A stretch of DNA of 42,712 bases. Source: Alphaproteobacteria bacterium (lineage in GTDB: Bacteria > Pseudomonadota > Alphaproteobacteria > UBA6615). How positions within the stretch are numbered: the stretch's first letter is position 1; each line of letters opens with the position of its first letter. The translations under genes were made by a program, and so were the position numbers. This document shows, piece by piece, positions 8,033 through 17,840 of this stretch. The stretch is taken from the NCBI GenBank assembly GCA_028822385.1, contig JAPKDV010000007.1, positions 1-42,712 on the forward strand, read 5' to 3'. Below the pieces are notes generated by a model. The model did not search any database. It was not told the origin of the DNA and saw only the letters and a program-made list of their open reading frames with translations.

Positions 8033-8494
8033 ATGGCTTTCGCTACGGGCCAAGGCTCGGTTAGAATGTCTACCGAACCAACCGGTACTACAGCGCGAAC
8101 AATGGTACGTAAGTTTATACATTCGATTGACGAAAATCTCGCACCGCCCCGAGCGGCGGGAGATGATGATTCTGATGACGCCATCGGCGGCGACGACGAT
8201 GGTAGATCCGGACTAGCGACTAAAACCAGAACCAAGACAAAGAAACCATCAATGTACAAGGTTCTGATGCTGAATGATGACTACACGCCGATGGAGTTCG
8301 TCGTGATGGTGGTAGAGCAGTTCTTTTCCAAGTCGCATGAGGACGCAATTCAAATCATGCTCCATGTCCATCAGAAGGGCGTGGGAATATGCGGTGTCTT
8401 TACCTATGAAGTTGCGGAAACCAAGGTGACCCAGGTCATGGATTTTGCACGCAAGAACGAACATCCTTTGCAGTGCACCCTTGAAAAAGACTGA
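8033..8494 (+). CDS. clpS: ATP-dependent Clp protease adaptor ClpS, with long acidic N-terminal extension
   Basis: ClpS binds proteins with destabilising N-terminal residues (Leu, Phe, Trp, Tyr) and hands them to ClpAP. The core begins near residue 73 ([17 protein letters not shown]), where NDD and the following residues form the N-degron pocket; [20 protein letters not shown] and CTLEKD at the end are typical. ClpS proteins are usually 100-120 residues. This frame has about 70 residues before the core, including the acidic run [14 protein letters not shown]. The 8033 ATG has a GAGG-like site upstream; internal ATGs at 8069 and 8102 are alternatives that would shorten the tail but keep the acidic run. 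It lies directly upstream of clpA, the usual partner gene. Confidence 0.93.
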   Translation: MAFATGQGSVRMSTEPTGTTARTMVRKFIHSIDENLAPPRAAGDDDSDDAIGGDDDGRSGLATKTRTKTKKPSMYKVLMLNDDYTPMEFVVMVVEQFFSKSHEDAIQIMLHVHQKGVGICGVFTYEVAETKVTQVMDFARKNEHPLQCTLEKD

Positions 8495-8558
8495 CGTGCC
8501 GCGAGTGTATTGTATGTCCCAGATGACGAAGCCCCGACGCGAAAGGTAATCTTCGCAA

Positions 8559-10913
8559 ATGTTGTCTCAGAACCTTGACCAATCATTGCATCGCGCACTG
8601 GCGCTCGCGAATGAGCGCCATCACGAATATGCGACGCTCGAGCATTTGCTTCTGTCTCTTACAGAAGATCAGGACGCGGTTTCCGTTTTGCGTGCCTGTG
8701 GGGTCGATATTGATCGTCTGCGACACGACCTTTCCGAATATATCGACGAAGAGCTGTCGAGCCTCATAACTAGCCGCGTGGAAGAATCTAAACCGACGGC
8801 CGGTTTTCAGCGTGTGCTTCAGCGCGCCGCGATCCACGTTCAATCGTCAGGTAGCGAGGAAGTGACGGGTGGAAATGTACTGGTTGCAATCTTCTCCGAG
8901 CGCGAAAGCCATGCTGTCTTTTTTTTGCAGCAGCAAGAAATGACACGCCTAGATGCGGTGAACTACATATCCCACGGGATAGCTAAGGTTCCTGGTCAAG
9001 AATCCCCCCGTGCAGCTCGTGGTGCCGAGGAAGAGGATGAAGAGAGCGAGACTATTATCAAGAAGGGCCAAGAGGCCTTAGGCGCGTATTGTGTTCATCT
9101 TAATCAGAAGGCCGAAGACGGAGATATTGATCCGCTGATCGGGCGTGAGCACGAGGTTGAGAGAACGATCCAGATTCTCGCCCGGCGTACCAAGAATAAT
9201 CCACTCTATGTGGGCGATCCCGGCGTCGGGAAAACGGCAATTGCCGAAGGCCTCGCCAAACGCATCGTTGAAGGTGAAGTGCCTGAAGTTCTGGCTGATG
9301 CCACGATCTTCTCGCTCGATATGGGGTCACTGCTCGCGGGCACCCGTTATCGCGGCGACTTTGAAGAACGTCTGAAAGCGGTGATCAACGAGATTGAGAG
9401 TATGCCCGGTGCGGTCCTCTTCATCGATGAAATTCACACGGTAATCGGCGCTGGTGCCACATCGGGTGGCGCAATGGATGCCTCGAACCTGCTCAAGCCG
9501 GCTCTGGCCAGCGGCAAGCTGCGTTGCATAGGCTCGACCACTTACAAGGAATACCGTAGCTACTTTGAGAAGGATCGCGCGCTGGTGCGTCGCTTCCAGA
9601 AGATTGATGTGAATGAGCCCTCTGTTGAGGATGCGGTCAAGATTCTGCGCGGCCTCAAGCCATATTATGAGAAGCATCACGATATCCGTTATACCGAACA
9701 AGCGATCCGGACTGCGGTGGAACTTTCCGCCCGGTATATTGGTGATCGCAAACTTCCTGACAGCGCTATCGACGTGATCGATGAGACAGGAGCAGCTCAG
9801 TCGATACTCTCGCCCTCGAAGCGTAAGAAGACCGTCGGCGTAAGGGATGTGGAGGCCGTGGTCGCCAAGATCGCGCGCATTCCGCCAAAGACTGTCAGCC
9901 GTGATGACAAGACCGCGCTAGAAAATCTTGAGCGCGACCTTAAGACCATGGTGTTTGGTCAGAACGACGCGATTAACGCGCTGTCTGGTGCGATTAAGCT
10001 CTCTCGTGCGGGTCTACGTGAGCCTGAGAAGCCCATCGGGTCCTATCTTTTCTCGGGTCCTACCGGTGTTGGCAAGACCGAGGCGGCACGCCAGTTAGCG
10101 CTTTCACTTGGTGTAGAGCTGACGCGTTTCGATATGTCAGAATATATGGAGCGTCACTCGATCTCCCGTTTGATCGGTGCGCCCCCAGGCTATGTAGGCT
10201 TCGATCAGGGTGGAATGCTCACCGATGCTATCGATCAGCACCCCCACCAAGTGTTACTGCTCGACGAAATTGAGAAGGCTCATCCGGATCTTTTCAACAT
10301 CCTGCTGCAGGTGATGGACTACGGAAAACTGACTGATCACAACGGTAAGAGTGTCGATTTCCGCAATGTAATCCTGATAATGACCACTAATGCGGGTGCG
10401 TCTGATTTAGCTAAGCCGGCAATGGGCTTCGGCTCAGGTGTGCGCGAGGGTGATGATAAGGAGGCAATCAACCGCCTATTTACCCCGGAATTTCGCAACC
10501 GCCTCGATGCAGTAATTGGCTTCAAGAACTTATCGCCAGATGTCATGGGTAGGGTGGTCGACAAGTTCGTCATGCAGCTCGAAGCCCAGCTCGATGACCG
10601 AAACGTCACTATTACTCTGGACGAGGGCGCCCGCGAATGGCTCGCCAAGAAGGGCTACGACCCGCATTTCGGCGCGCGCCCGCTAGCCCGAGTGATTCAG
10701 GAAAGCCTGAAGCAGCCGCTCGCTGAGGAATTGCTCTTTGGCAAGCTCACCAAGGGTGGGGCTGTTCAAGTCGGCGTCGAAGATGGGGCACTGACCTTCG
10801 GTTATGAGGAAGATAAACCGTCGGGCGACGATAGATCAGGTAAGAAGCGCAAGAAGCCAAGCTCGGATGGTTCCGGTGATGGCGGGGGGAACAAGAAACC
10901 GGTTCTCGTCTAG
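8559..10913 (+). CDS. clpA: ATP-dependent Clp protease ATP-binding subunit ClpA
   Basis: ClpA is the AAA+ unfoldase that feeds substrates into the ClpP peptidase. The 784-residue protein shows, in order, the N-domain (1-145), the first AAA module with Walker A GDPGVGKT (219-226) and Walker B VLFIDE near 287-291, and the second AAA module with Walker A GPTGVGKT (500-507) and [15 protein letters not shown] loop near residue 650 matches the IG(F/L) tripeptide used to dock on ClpP. The C-terminal D2 small domain ([12 protein letters not shown]) is followed by a charged Lys/Gly/Ser tail of about 30 residues, which looks lineage-specific. It sits 64 bp after clpS. clpP is not in the window. Confidence 0.97.
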   Translation: MLSQNLDQSLHRALALANERHHEYATLEHLLLSLTEDQDAVSVLRACGVDIDRLRHDLSEYIDEELSSLITSRVEESKPTAGFQRVLQRAAIHVQSSGSEEVTGGNVLVAIFSERESHAVFFLQQQEMTRLDAVNYISHGIAKVPGQESPRAARGAEEEDEESETIIKKGQEALGAYCVHLNQKAEDGDIDPLIGREHEVERTIQILARRTKNNPLYVGDPGVGKTAIAEGLAKRIVEGEVPEVLADATIFSLDMGSLLAGTRYRGDFEERLKAVINEIESMPGAVLFIDEIHTVIGAGATSGGAMDASNLLKPALASGKLRCIGSTTYKEYRSYFEKDRALVRRFQKIDVNEPSVEDAVKILRGLKPYYEKHHDIRYTEQAIRTAVELSARYIGDRKLPDSAIDVIDETGAAQSILSPSKRKKTVGVRDVEAVVAKIARIPPKTVSRDDKTALENLERDLKTMVFGQNDAINALSGAIKLSRAGLREPEKPIGSYLFSGPTGVGKTEAARQLALSLGVELTRFDMSEYMERHSISRLIGAPPGYVGFDQGGMLTDAIDQHPHQVLLLDEIEKAHPDLFNILLQVMDYGKLTDHNGKSVDFRNVILIMTTNAGASDLAKPAMGFGSGVREGDDKEAINRLFTPEFRNRLDAVIGFKNLSPDVMGRVVDKFVMQLEAQLDDRNVTITLDEGAREWLAKKGYDPHFGARPLARVIQESLKQPLAEELLFGKLTKGGAVQVGVEDGALTFGYEEDKPSGDDRSGKKRKKPSSDGSGDGGGNKKPVLV

Positions 10914-11106
10914 AAGTAGCGGGCTTCAGAAAATCAGGAGAATGTTGCAGCGACGGCCTGAGACCCGCTCTTTGCATGAGTGTTCACCTCTTACCGTTGG
11001 TGGGCAGGCTTGATGTGTTGCTCCCCTGTAGATCACGATCTGCTCTGTACCAAAAAAAACAGGACCGTCGTTGCATCCGCGCGATCATATCGAGGTGTTC
11101 ATCGCA

Positions 11107-11358
11107 ATGACCGGCTGCTGGAGTGCCACCTGGGGTGGGGCGGGAGAGTATGAAATATTCCTCGAGTCCTTCGATGTGATTTCCGTGCCGATCGATGAAA
11201 TGCGGGTAATCCGTAACGCCAGCGACAGTGATTCCTGGGAGCGCACGATCCTGGGCGGGACAAAACCAAGCCGTGTCGAATGGCATGAGAATGTAATTCA
11301 ACGCGCGCGGGACGCGGGGTTCGTCCTCGACGAGGACGGGAATATTCAGGAAGTCTGA
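11107..11358 (+). CDS. small conserved-looking hypothetical protein
   Basis: I do not recognise this family. The frame is open from a TTG at 11071, but the ATG at 11107, preceded by GAGGTG at a suitable distance, gives an 83-residue product. Third codon positions are strongly G/C-biased, as in neighbouring genes, while the longer antisense frame lacks that pattern; this is why I believe it is coding. The protein is acidic and soluble, with no membrane segment. It starts MTGCWSATWGG, which is unusually Trp-rich, and ends in an RDAGFVLDEDGNIQEV stretch that looks like a beta-hairpin terminus. It lies 190 bp after clpA, convergent with the FemAB-like gene, so its function cannot be guessed from context. 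Confidence 0.6.
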   Translation: MTGCWSATWGGAGEYEIFLESFDVISVPIDEMRVIRNASDSDSWERTILGGTKPSRVEWHENVIQRARDAGFVLDEDGNIQEV

Positions 11359-11374
11359 CGGGATCGTAGGCTGC

Positions 11375-12535
11375 TTAGCCTTCCTGTCGATATGGCAGGT
11401 GCTCGGCATAGGCTTCAATTTCCCAGTCTACTTCGCGCTGTTCTTCCTCGCAGAAGCGTGCGACTGCTTCGCGGAAGCTTTCATTGGGAATGTAGTGGCC
11501 TGAATAGGTCTGCACCGGCTCGTAGCCGCGCTGGATCTTGTGAGGACCCTGGGTACCAGCCTCAACTGTCGAAAGACCTTTGTCGATGGCGTATTCGATC
11601 GCCTGATAATAGCAGGCTTCGAAATGCAGGAAGCGGAAGTCACCCAGGCAACCCCAGTTACGGCCATAGAGCGCGTCCGCGCCACGCAGGTTGAGGGCAC
11701 CGGCCACAGGCAGTCCGTCCATATCAGCCATCACCAGTACGATTTTTTGGCCGAGCCGGGCCTGCGCCGCCTCAAAAAACTCGCGGGTCAGATAGGGGTG
11801 ACCCCATTTCCGGTCATAGGTATCTACATAGAACTTATAGAACGCGTCCCAGTGTTCAGGCTGGATTTCGTCACCTGAAAGTGCACGTACGCGTATGCCT
11901 TGGTTAGTGACCTGACGGCGTTCCTTGCGGATCATCTTGCGCTTGCGGCTGGTTAGGGCACCGAGAAAATCATTAAAGGTTTCATAGCCGCGGTTGTGCC
12001 AGTGAAATTGGCGACCCACTCGGGGAATCCAATCGGCGACACCCATTAAGTCATGCTCACGCTCAGTGCAGAAGGTGACATGTACTGAGGAAACATCGAG
12101 ATTCTTGCACACGGTTTCCAGCGCGCGGAGCAATGTCAGGCGCGCAACGTCAGAATCAGGACCAGACCCTGCTAGTAAGCGCGGTCCAGAGACAGGAGAG
12201 AAGGGGGCGGCCACCTGCATCTTGGGGTAATAGCGCCCGCCCGCGCGTTCCCAGGCATTGGCCCAGCCATGGTCGAACACATATTCGCCCTGGGAATGGC
12301 TTTTCAGATACATCGGTGCCGCGGCGACGATGGTTCCGTCGGTTTCTTCAACAACTATATGCTGAGGCAGCCAGCCAGCTTCATTCGTCGCGCAGCCGGT
12401 TTCTTCCAGCGCATGCAGGAACTGATGGCTCACGAAAGGATTTCCATCGCCCGCAAGGGTTTCCCAGACATCGGCTGGAATATTTGCGATGTTTTCGACA
12501 ATTCGTGCGGAAAGTACTGTGTCACCGTCGGGCAT
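11375..12535 (-). CDS. FemAB-like / DUF482 GNAT-superfamily protein (PF04339 type)
   Basis: This family has a GNAT-like acyltransferase fold related to FemAB, but its biochemical role is not established. Characteristic segments are HQFLHALEETGC near the N-terminus, GEYVFDHGWANAWERAGGRYYPKMQ (about 85-110), SVHVTFCTE, the WHNRGYETFNDFL block and the C-terminal FEACYYQAIEYAI with VEAGTQGPHKIQRGYEP. The 386-residue length is typical. The start is taken as the ATG at 12535; a GTG two codons earlier (12541) is possible. No signal peptide is visible, so it is cytoplasmic. Family members often lie near RidA genes in alphaproteobacteria (recalled, not checked), and a ridA-like gene is the next one upstream here. 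Confidence 0.88.
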   Translation of the reverse strand: MPDGDTVLSARIVENIANIPADVWETLAGDGNPFVSHQFLHALEETGCATNEAGWLPQHIVVEETDGTIVAAAPMYLKSHSQGEYVFDHGWANAWERAGGRYYPKMQVAAPFSPVSGPRLLAGSGPDSDVARLTLLRALETVCKNLDVSSVHVTFCTEREHDLMGVADWIPRVGRQFHWHNRGYETFNDFLGALTSRKRKMIRKERRQVTNQGIRVRALSGDEIQPEHWDAFYKFYVDTYDRKWGHPYLTREFFEAAQARLGQKIVLVMADMDGLPVAGALNLRGADALYGRNWGCLGDFRFLHFEACYYQAIEYAIDKGLSTVEAGTQGPHKIQRGYEPVQTYSGHYIPNESFREAVARFCEEEQREVDWEIEAYAEHLPYRQEG

Positions 12536-12722
12536 GGCCACAGTCTAGTTCGCAAGCTCGCCCGCACCCAAGTGGTGCGTCGTCACGGTTGAAAAATTCT
12601 CCACCAATGACCTGCTCAATCTTGAGCAGCACATTTACAGCAATCGCAAACGCTAGTCGCTTGCCACCCCCCGGCGTATCTGTGGAGGCTAGGCTGTTGG
12701 AATGGGACTGGATGTTGCTCAC
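12522..12722 (-). pseudogene. possible N-terminal scrap of a cation diffusion facilitator (CDF) gene
   Basis: A 66-codon frame, opening with GTG, lies between ridA and the FemAB-like gene. Its first half looks like the beginning of a CDF metal-efflux protein: a His/Ser-rich start (SNIQSHSNS), then GGGKRLAFAIAVNV and a hydrophobic stretch with Glu followed by VIGG. These match the pattern of CDF transmembrane helix 1. The second half does not continue into the expected DAGH helix and runs into the FemAB start. I read it as a degraded fragment, but 40 residues of weak resemblance are thin evidence and chance is possible. Confidence 0.3.
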
Positions 12723-12740
12723 CGGGTTTCGAGGTCTCTA

Positions 12741-13208
12741 CTAGGCGACTTCGAAGATGGCTTCAACTTCAACCGCAACGCCAGCGGGGAGGGAAGACAT
12801 GCCAACTGCTGCTCTGGCATGAGCGCCAGCTGTTCCGAAGACTTCCGCCATTAGGTCAGACGCACCATTGACGACGGACGGGTGGGCCTTGAAATCACGT
12901 GTGGCCGCAACAAATCCGGTAAGTTTGACGACCCGCGTGATGCGATCGAGATTTCCATTAAGGGCAACCTTGGCCTGAGCAATCACTGACAACGCACAGA
13001 TGCGTGCTGCTGCGGCACCTTCCTCGACGTCAAAATCAGCACCGAGGTGACCAATGAAACCCGGCTTGCCGTCGACCACGGGAATTTGTCCGGAGACGAA
13101 CAGCAGATTGCCGCTGCGGACGAAAGGCACATAGTTTCCCGCAGGAGTGTTGGCTACCGGGAGTTCGATCCCGAGTTCAGTAAGGCGTGCGTCAATCCTA
13201 CTTACCAT
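12741..13208 (-). CDS. RidA family protein (YjgF/UK114)
   Basis: RidA-type proteins hydrolyse reactive enamine/imine intermediates from PLP enzymes, protecting amino-acid metabolism. The 155 residues carry the family pattern: YVPFVRSGNLLFVSGQIP (27-44), a central ALSVIAQAKVALNGNLDRITRVVKLTGFV, then the C-terminal GAHARAAVGMSSLPAGVAVEVEAIFE signature containing the conserved Arg. This is the longer YjgF-like subgroup (about 150 residues) rather than the 128-residue canonical RidA, so deaminase activity is not certain. The ATG has a good AAGGACAA site upstream. It is transcribed in the same direction as the FemAB-like gene, about 205 bp away. Confidence 0.9.
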   Translation of the reverse strand: MVSRIDARLTELGIELPVANTPAGNYVPFVRSGNLLFVSGQIPVVDGKPGFIGHLGADFDVEEGAAAARICALSVIAQAKVALNGNLDRITRVVKLTGFVAATRDFKAHPSVVNGASDLMAEVFGTAGAHARAAVGMSSLPAGVAVEVEAIFEVA

Positions 13209-13397
13209 GGGTTGTCCTTCTTAGCGCATGTGGTGCGGTACAACACGGGAGACGGGAGGTAACATCCTATTGGAATCAAAACTGGGTGCGACCACTTTTT
13301 GCACCTTGGAGGTTAGGGATGAAAGAGTGAATCAGTGACAATTGGACTGGTGCAGAGCCGACTATTTAGGGGTTGGGTCCTGTGCCGCCCGAATTCC

Positions 13398-16300
13398 TTA
13401 GCTACACCCGCTGGTTCCACCGCAGGTGTCACATTTCATGCACGTTCCATTTCGCAGAAGTGTGAAGTTTCCGCACTCGCCGCATGCATCGCCTTCGTAC
13501 CCCTTCAGACGTGCCTGACGAATTCGCATTGAACGTTCTTCCTGCACGACATATTCAAGGTCAAGCTGCTGCTGATCCGCTGATGGCATCGGTGTCACTA
13601 TCGGTTCGACATCGCCCGCTGCCATGCCGTCAGTGCCGGTTGCTGAAACTGTGGAATGTGCTTCGGGAGCTCGCTGTACTGGCTCGAGCTCGCGCAGACC
13701 TCCTTCTATCACCGACAGGGTAGACCTACGGACATAGCCCTTACTGACCACTGCTTCCGTAAGTTTAGACCGTCGCGGAAAACTGTCATCTGATTCGCCG
13801 CGACCTATAGTGTCGGGCTCTAGGTCGTCGATTTCTACATGTGCGAGATCGTTGCGGCCAAGATAGCTGATCGCAAGTTCCCTGAAAATATAATCAAGAA
13901 TGGAACTGGCCATCTTTATGGTTTCATTGCCTTCCACCGGACCAGAAGGTTCGAACCTGGTAAAGGTATAGGCATCAACGAATTCTTCCAGCGGCACGCC
14001 GTATTGCAAGCCGATGGACACCGCAATAGCGAAATTGTTCATCAACGAGCGGAAGGCAGCGCCTTCTTTGTGCATATCCAAGAATACTTCACCGATCGAG
14101 CCGTCGTCGTACTCGCCGGTCCGGATATAGACCTTGTGGCCACCCACAATGGCTTTCTGTGTATAGCCCTTGCGGCGATGTGGGAGCTTGTGGCGATCAA
14201 CTTCGCGTTCGACGATGCGTTCGACAATGCGCTCGGCGACGATTTCCGCACGACGTCCGTTGGGAGCGTCGATCAGCGCATCGATGATGTCTTCGGCATC
14301 ATCTGAATCGTCTGAAAGAATCTGAGACTGCAGCGGCTGACTGAGCTTAGAGCCATCGCGATAGAGCGCATTGGCCTTTAATCCGAGGCGCCAGGACAGC
14401 ATGTAAGCATCGGCACATTCGCTAACACTTGCGCTGTTGGGCATGTTAATCGTCTTGGAAATCGCTCCGGAGATGAACGGCTGAGATGCTGCCATCATTC
14501 GAATGTGGCTGTCGACTGAAAGGAAGCGCTTGCCGATCTTACCGCAAGGATTGGCACAATCGAAGATCGGAAGATGCTCGTCCTTGAGGTTTGGTGCGCC
14601 CTCCAGAGTCATGGTGCCACAGGCGTGATTGTTAGCTGCCTCGATCTCTTTGTCCGTAAAGCCAATGGCCGTTAGAAGGTCGAAGGACATGCTGTCGAGC
14701 CGCGTAGCATCCAGTCCGAGGGTTTCGGTGCAGAAGGCTTCGCCCAAGGTCCACTTGTTAAAGGCGAACCGAATGTCGAAGGCGGTGCCGAGACCTTCCT
14801 CTATCGCCACGATCTGCTCGTCTCCGAAGCCTTTTTCGGCGAGGGTAACATGATTGACCGAAGGTGCATCGGCCAGTGATCCGCGGCCAACAGCGTATTT
14901 TGCCATCTCGTCGATTTGCTTGGGCGTGTAGCCAAGCCCCTGCATGGCTTGCGGGACCATGCGGTTGATTATTTTGAAGTAGCCGCCGCCCGCGAGCTTC
15001 TTGAATTTTACCAGTGCGAAGTCCGGCTCGATACCAGTGGTGTCACAATCCATCACCAGGCCGATGGTGCCTGTCGGTGCAACCACGGTGGTCTGTGCGT
15101 TTCGGTAGCCGTATTGTTCACCTAGATCGAGGGCGAGGTCCCAGGCTACCTTTGCCGCTTCGACAATGGGAGAGTCAGGACAATTGGCATGGTCGAGGGG
15201 GACCGGCGGGGTAGCCAATGCCTCATAGCCTTTGGTTTCACTGTACGCGGCGCGACGATGGTTGCGGATCACCCGCAGCATGTCTTCTGAGTTTTTGGCA
15301 TAGCCCGGGAAGCTGCCAAGCTCTTCGGCCATTTCGGCGGAAGTTGCGTAGCAGATGCCGGTCATTAACGCAGTAATGGAGGCACAGAGTGCCCGGCCTT
15401 CATCGCTGTCGTAGGACAGACCGGAGGCCATCAGCAGGCCACCTATGTTAGCATAGCCAAGACCAAGTGTGCGGAACTCGTAGCTCCGGCGAGCAATTTC
15501 CTTCGACGGGAACTGTGCCATTAGCACTGAGACTTCGAGGGTCACCGTCCACAAGCGGACGGCGTGGGTGAAACCCTCGACGTCGAAGCTGCCGTCATCA
15601 TCCCGGAAGGTCATCAGGTTCAGCGAGGCTAGGTTACATGCCGTGTCATCGAGGAACATGTACTCCGAACATGGGTTTGAGGCATTGATGCGCCCTGACT
15701 GAGGGCAGGTGTGCCAGTCGTTGATTGTGGTGTCGTACTGAATTCCTGGGTCTGCACATGACCATGCGGCGTAGGACACTTTATCCCAGAGTTCACTGGC
15801 ATTGACTGTCTTTACCACGCCGCCATCGGTGCGGCTTGTAAGATCCCAGGGCGCGTTCGTCTCAACTGCTTTGAGGAAGTCGTCGGTAACACGCACGGAA
15901 TTGTTGGAATTCTGGCCTGCAACCGTTAGGTAGGCTTCAGAATCCCAGTCAGTATCATAGGCGGGGAAGCTGATTTCCGTGAAACCCTGTTGGGCGAATT
16001 GAATTACACGCTGGACATAGTTGTCCGGTACTAGGGCTTTGCGAGCGGCCCGAATGGCGAGCTTCAGATTGGGGTTCTCTGCTGGTGTGAAGCGCTCATC
16101 ACCAATCGGGGCATCCGACCCATTGCACGCGGCCATGATTGCGGTCAGGTGCTGCTTACAGGTTTTTGAGCCGGTCACCAGCGCGGCGACCTTCTGCTCT
16201 TCGAGGACCTTCCACTCGATATATTCCTCAACGTCTGGGTGATCGATATCGACTACGACCATCTTGGCGGCGCGGCGTGTGGTGCCACCGGACTTTATGG

Positions 16301-17099
16301 CGCCGGCTGCTCGGTCACCGATTTTGAGAAAGCTCATAAGTCCGGAGGACTTGCCGCCACCTGACAGGGCCTCGTCCGAGCCGCGAATGTTGGAGAAATT
16401 GGAACCGGTGCCCGAACCGTATTTGAACAGCCGTGCCTCGCGGACCCATAAATCCATGATGCCGCCATCACCGACTAGATCATCAGCAACAGACTGGATA
16501 AAACAGGCATGGGGCTGTGGGTGCTCATAGGCGCTCTTCGACTTGGTCAGCTTGCCGGTCTGGAAATCCACATAATGGTGGCCCTGACCGGGGCCATCGA
16601 TCCCGTAGGCCCAGTGCAGTCCTGTGTTGAACCACTGTGGGCTGTTCGGTGCGGCCATCTGGCTGGCAAGCATAAAACGCATTTCATCGTAATAGGCGCT
16701 GGCGTCCTCGGCCGAATCGAAATAGCCGCCTTTCCAGCCCCAATAAGCCCAGGTACCAGCAAGCCGGTCAAAGACCTGCTTTGCATCAGTTTCGGCTGTA
16801 AAGCGCTTCTCCTTTGGCATTTTCTTTGTTTTCGGCTCGTCGGCCTGCTTACGCCATAGGAATTCGGGAACATCCTCTTCTGGCACCGCTTTCAGCTTTG
16901 CGGGCACACCGGCCTTACGAAAATACTTCTGCGCTAGGATATCGCAGGCAACCTGAGTCCAGGATGCCGGTACGTCTATATCTGCAGCCGAAAATACCAC
17001 GGAGCCATCCGGATTTCGGATCTCGCTCGACGTGGTTCTGAATTCGATGCCTGCATACGGGCTTGTACCCACTGTCGTAAAGCGGCGACTAATCCGCAT
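13398..17099 (-). CDS. nrdJ: vitamin B12-dependent (class II) ribonucleoside-diphosphate reductase
   Basis: NrdJ reduces ribonucleotides to deoxyribonucleotides using adenosylcobalamin as radical source, independent of oxygen. I chose the ATG at 17099 ([11 protein letters not shown]) over the upstream GTG at 17120 because GGGGGA lies just before it and the family begins MRIxRRFT; this gives 1233 residues, typical of the long alphaproteobacterial form. Visible landmarks are [14 protein letters not shown], the [13 protein letters not shown] loop, [21 protein letters not shown], the [22 protein letters not shown] block and the C-terminal zinc ribbon (CGECG...CMKCDTCGG) followed by a Cys-containing tail that re-reduces the active site. 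No class I or III reductase is in the window, and no cobalamin riboswitch is recognisable upstream. Confidence 0.97.
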   Translation of the reverse strand: MRISRRFTTVGTSPYAGIEFRTTSSEIRNPDGSVVFSAADIDVPASWTQVACDILAQKYFRKAGVPAKLKAVPEEDVPEFLWRKQADEPKTKKMPKEKRFTAETDAKQVFDRLAGTWAYWGWKGGYFDSAEDASAYYDEMRFMLASQMAAPNSPQWFNTGLHWAYGIDGPGQGHHYVDFQTGKLTKSKSAYEHPQPHACFIQSVADDLVGDGGIMDLWVREARLFKYGSGTGSNFSNIRGSDEALSGGGKSSGLMSFLKIGDRAAGAIKSGGTTRRAAKMVVVDIDHPDVEEYIEWKVLEEQKVAALVTGSKTCKQHLTAIMAACNGSDAPIGDERFTPAENPNLKLAIRAARKALVPDNYVQRVIQFAQQGFTEISFPAYDTDWDSEAYLTVAGQNSNNSVRVTDDFLKAVETNAPWDLTSRTDGGVVKTVNASELWDKVSYAAWSCADPGIQYDTTINDWHTCPQSGRINASNPCSEYMFLDDTACNLASLNLMTFRDDDGSFDVEGFTHAVRLWTVTLEVSVLMAQFPSKEIARRSYEFRTLGLGYANIGGLLMASGLSYDSDEGRALCASITALMTGICYATSAEMAEELGSFPGYAKNSEDMLRVIRNHRRAAYSETKGYEALATPPVPLDHANCPDSPIVEAAKVAWDLALDLGEQYGYRNAQTTVVAPTGTIGLVMDCDTTGIEPDFALVKFKKLAGGGYFKIINRMVPQAMQGLGYTPKQIDEMAKYAVGRGSLADAPSVNHVTLAEKGFGDEQIVAIEEGLGTAFDIRFAFNKWTLGEAFCTETLGLDATRLDSMSFDLLTAIGFTDKEIEAANNHACGTMTLEGAPNLKDEHLPIFDCANPCGKIGKRFLSVDSHIRMMAASQPFISGAISKTINMPNSASVSECADAYMLSWRLGLKANALYRDGSKLSQPLQSQILSDDSDDAEDIIDALIDAPNGRRAEIVAERIVERIVEREVDRHKLPHRRKGYTQKAIVGGHKVYIRTGEYDDGSIGEVFLDMHKEGAAFRSLMNNFAIAVSIGLQYGVPLEEFVDAYTFTRFEPSGPVEGNETIKMASSILDYIFRELAISYLGRNDLAHVEIDDLEPDTIGRGESDDSFPRRSKLTEAVVSKGYVRRSTLSVIEGGLRELEPVQRAPEAHSTVSATGTDGMAAGDVEPIVTPMPSADQQQLDLEYVVQEERSMRIRQARLKGYEGDACGECGNFTLLRNGTCMKCDTCGGTSGCS

Positions 17100-17211
17100 C
17101 TCTTCCCCCAATACCAGCACCTGAATCGGTGCACAAAAACAAACAAATATGTCAGGGGCGCCCCTTATGGTTGAAGAGCGGCACCCGCTGAGTCGATAAC
17201 TGAATCTTAAT

Positions 17212-17256
17212 TTTAGCTTGAAAAACCACTAAATCTCGACAGCTCCTCAAGCTAAA
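17212..17256 (-). repeat. 9-bp inverted repeat in the nrdJ upstream region
   Basis: TTTAGCTTG (17212-17220) is perfectly complementary to CAAGCTAAA (17248-17256), with a 27-nt loop. It lies about 115-155 bp before the nrdJ start and abuts the first NrdR-like box. It could be a leader hairpin or a two-site operator. Confidence 0.4.
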
Positions 17257-17272
17257 CCACAAGATATTTGCG
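17257..17272. promoter_or_regulatory. NrdR-box-like element 1
   Basis: CCACAAGATATTTGCG keeps most of the core of the NrdR consensus acaCwAtATaTwgtgt (about 10 of 16 positions) but has a poor 3' half. NrdR is the usual repressor of ribonucleotide reductase genes. Confidence 0.3.
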
Positions 17273-17306
17273 CCGCAACCACATTTTGGGATTGGAGTGC
17301 ATTATT

Positions 17307-17322
17307 TGACTATATGCTGTGT
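17307..17322. promoter_or_regulatory. NrdR-box-like element 2
   Basis: TGACTATATGCTGTGT matches the NrdR consensus at about 11-12 of 16 positions, depending on strand (minus-strand reading ACACAGCATATAGTCA). It starts 50 bp from element 1, about five helical turns, rather than the usual three. Confidence 0.4.
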
Positions 17323-17327
17323 TTGCG

Positions 17328-17343
17328 ATCCCTAAATAGGGAT
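17328..17343. repeat. 7-bp perfect inverted repeat
   Basis: ATCCCTA-AA-TAGGGAT is a perfect dyad six bases from NrdR-like element 2 and 92 bp before the NDUFA12 gene. It is operator-like; the regulator is unknown. Confidence 0.4.
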
Positions 17344-17435
17344 TTCACCAAATTGCATTAAGACGCTGGACCAGAACCGCCATGCGGTGCGATAGTCCTC
17401 CTAATTCGTAGCGTGAACAGGGACTTGCAGGCGAC

Positions 17436-17789
17436 ATGGCGACAATCGGAACCTTGCTCCGGACGATGGTATCGGGCGAACTTGTGGGATCAGACAAGTT
17501 CAACAACCGTTACTATCGCGGAAAAAAGCACAACCGCTATAATCGTGAACGTCGTTGGGTGATCTACAAAGGCCGACCGGAGGCCAGTAAGGTGCCGCCG
17601 GAATGGCACGCTTGGCTTCACCACCTCAGTGACGAGCCGCTTGATAATAATACGCGCCATGACTGGCAGCAGGAACATGTTCCGAACTTGACCGGGACCC
17701 GCGCTGCATATCATCCTCCTGGCAGTGTGCTGCGCGACGGGGAACGTAAGCGCGGCACCGGCGATTATGAACCCTGGACGCCGCGATAG
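17436..17789 (+). CDS. NADH:ubiquinone oxidoreductase NDUFA12-family accessory subunit
   Basis: This is the alphaproteobacterial counterpart of mitochondrial complex I subunit NDUFA12/B17.2, a peripheral subunit that stabilises the hydrophilic arm. The 117 residues contain the family core: GxLVGSDKFNNRYY near 15-28, the RRWVIYKGRPEASKVPPEWHAWLHH block (40-64) and the PNLTGTRAAYHPPGS stretch close to the C-terminus. It is very basic and rich in Tyr, Trp and His, with no membrane span. As in other alphaproteobacteria, it is encoded away from the nuo operon and beside the mlaD/DUF2155 genes. The family is largely restricted to Alphaproteobacteria and mitochondria, so it is a good lineage marker. 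Confidence 0.93.
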   Translation: MATIGTLLRTMVSGELVGSDKFNNRYYRGKKHNRYNRERRWVIYKGRPEASKVPPEWHAWLHHLSDEPLDNNTRHDWQQEHVPNLTGTRAAYHPPGSVLRDGERKRGTGDYEPWTPR

Positions 17790-17840
17790 ACGCTAGGCAT
17801 ACATGCTGAATGTTGTGAGAATGATGACGAGCTTGAAGCT

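Larger units (their letters stand above)
17100..17435. other. 336-bp divergent intergenic region between nrdJ and the NDUFA12 gene
   Basis: No gene is visible here. It is AT-rich and contains three dyads or box-like elements, annotated separately: a 9-bp inverted repeat, two NrdR-box-like sequences and a 7-bp inverted repeat. I found no cobalamin-riboswitch B12 box on the nrdJ strand. Confidence 0.6.

Noticed and set aside
10984-11418. 144-codon minus-strand frame opposite the small gene after clpA
   Set aside because: The opposite + frame has clear G/C bias at third positions and a ribosome-binding site; the minus frame does not and is rich in Pro, Arg and Cys like a shadow frame.
17100-17260. 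Possible cobalamin riboswitch before nrdJ
   Set aside because: No B12-box or the surrounding helices could be found on the nrdJ strand; only simple dyads are present.
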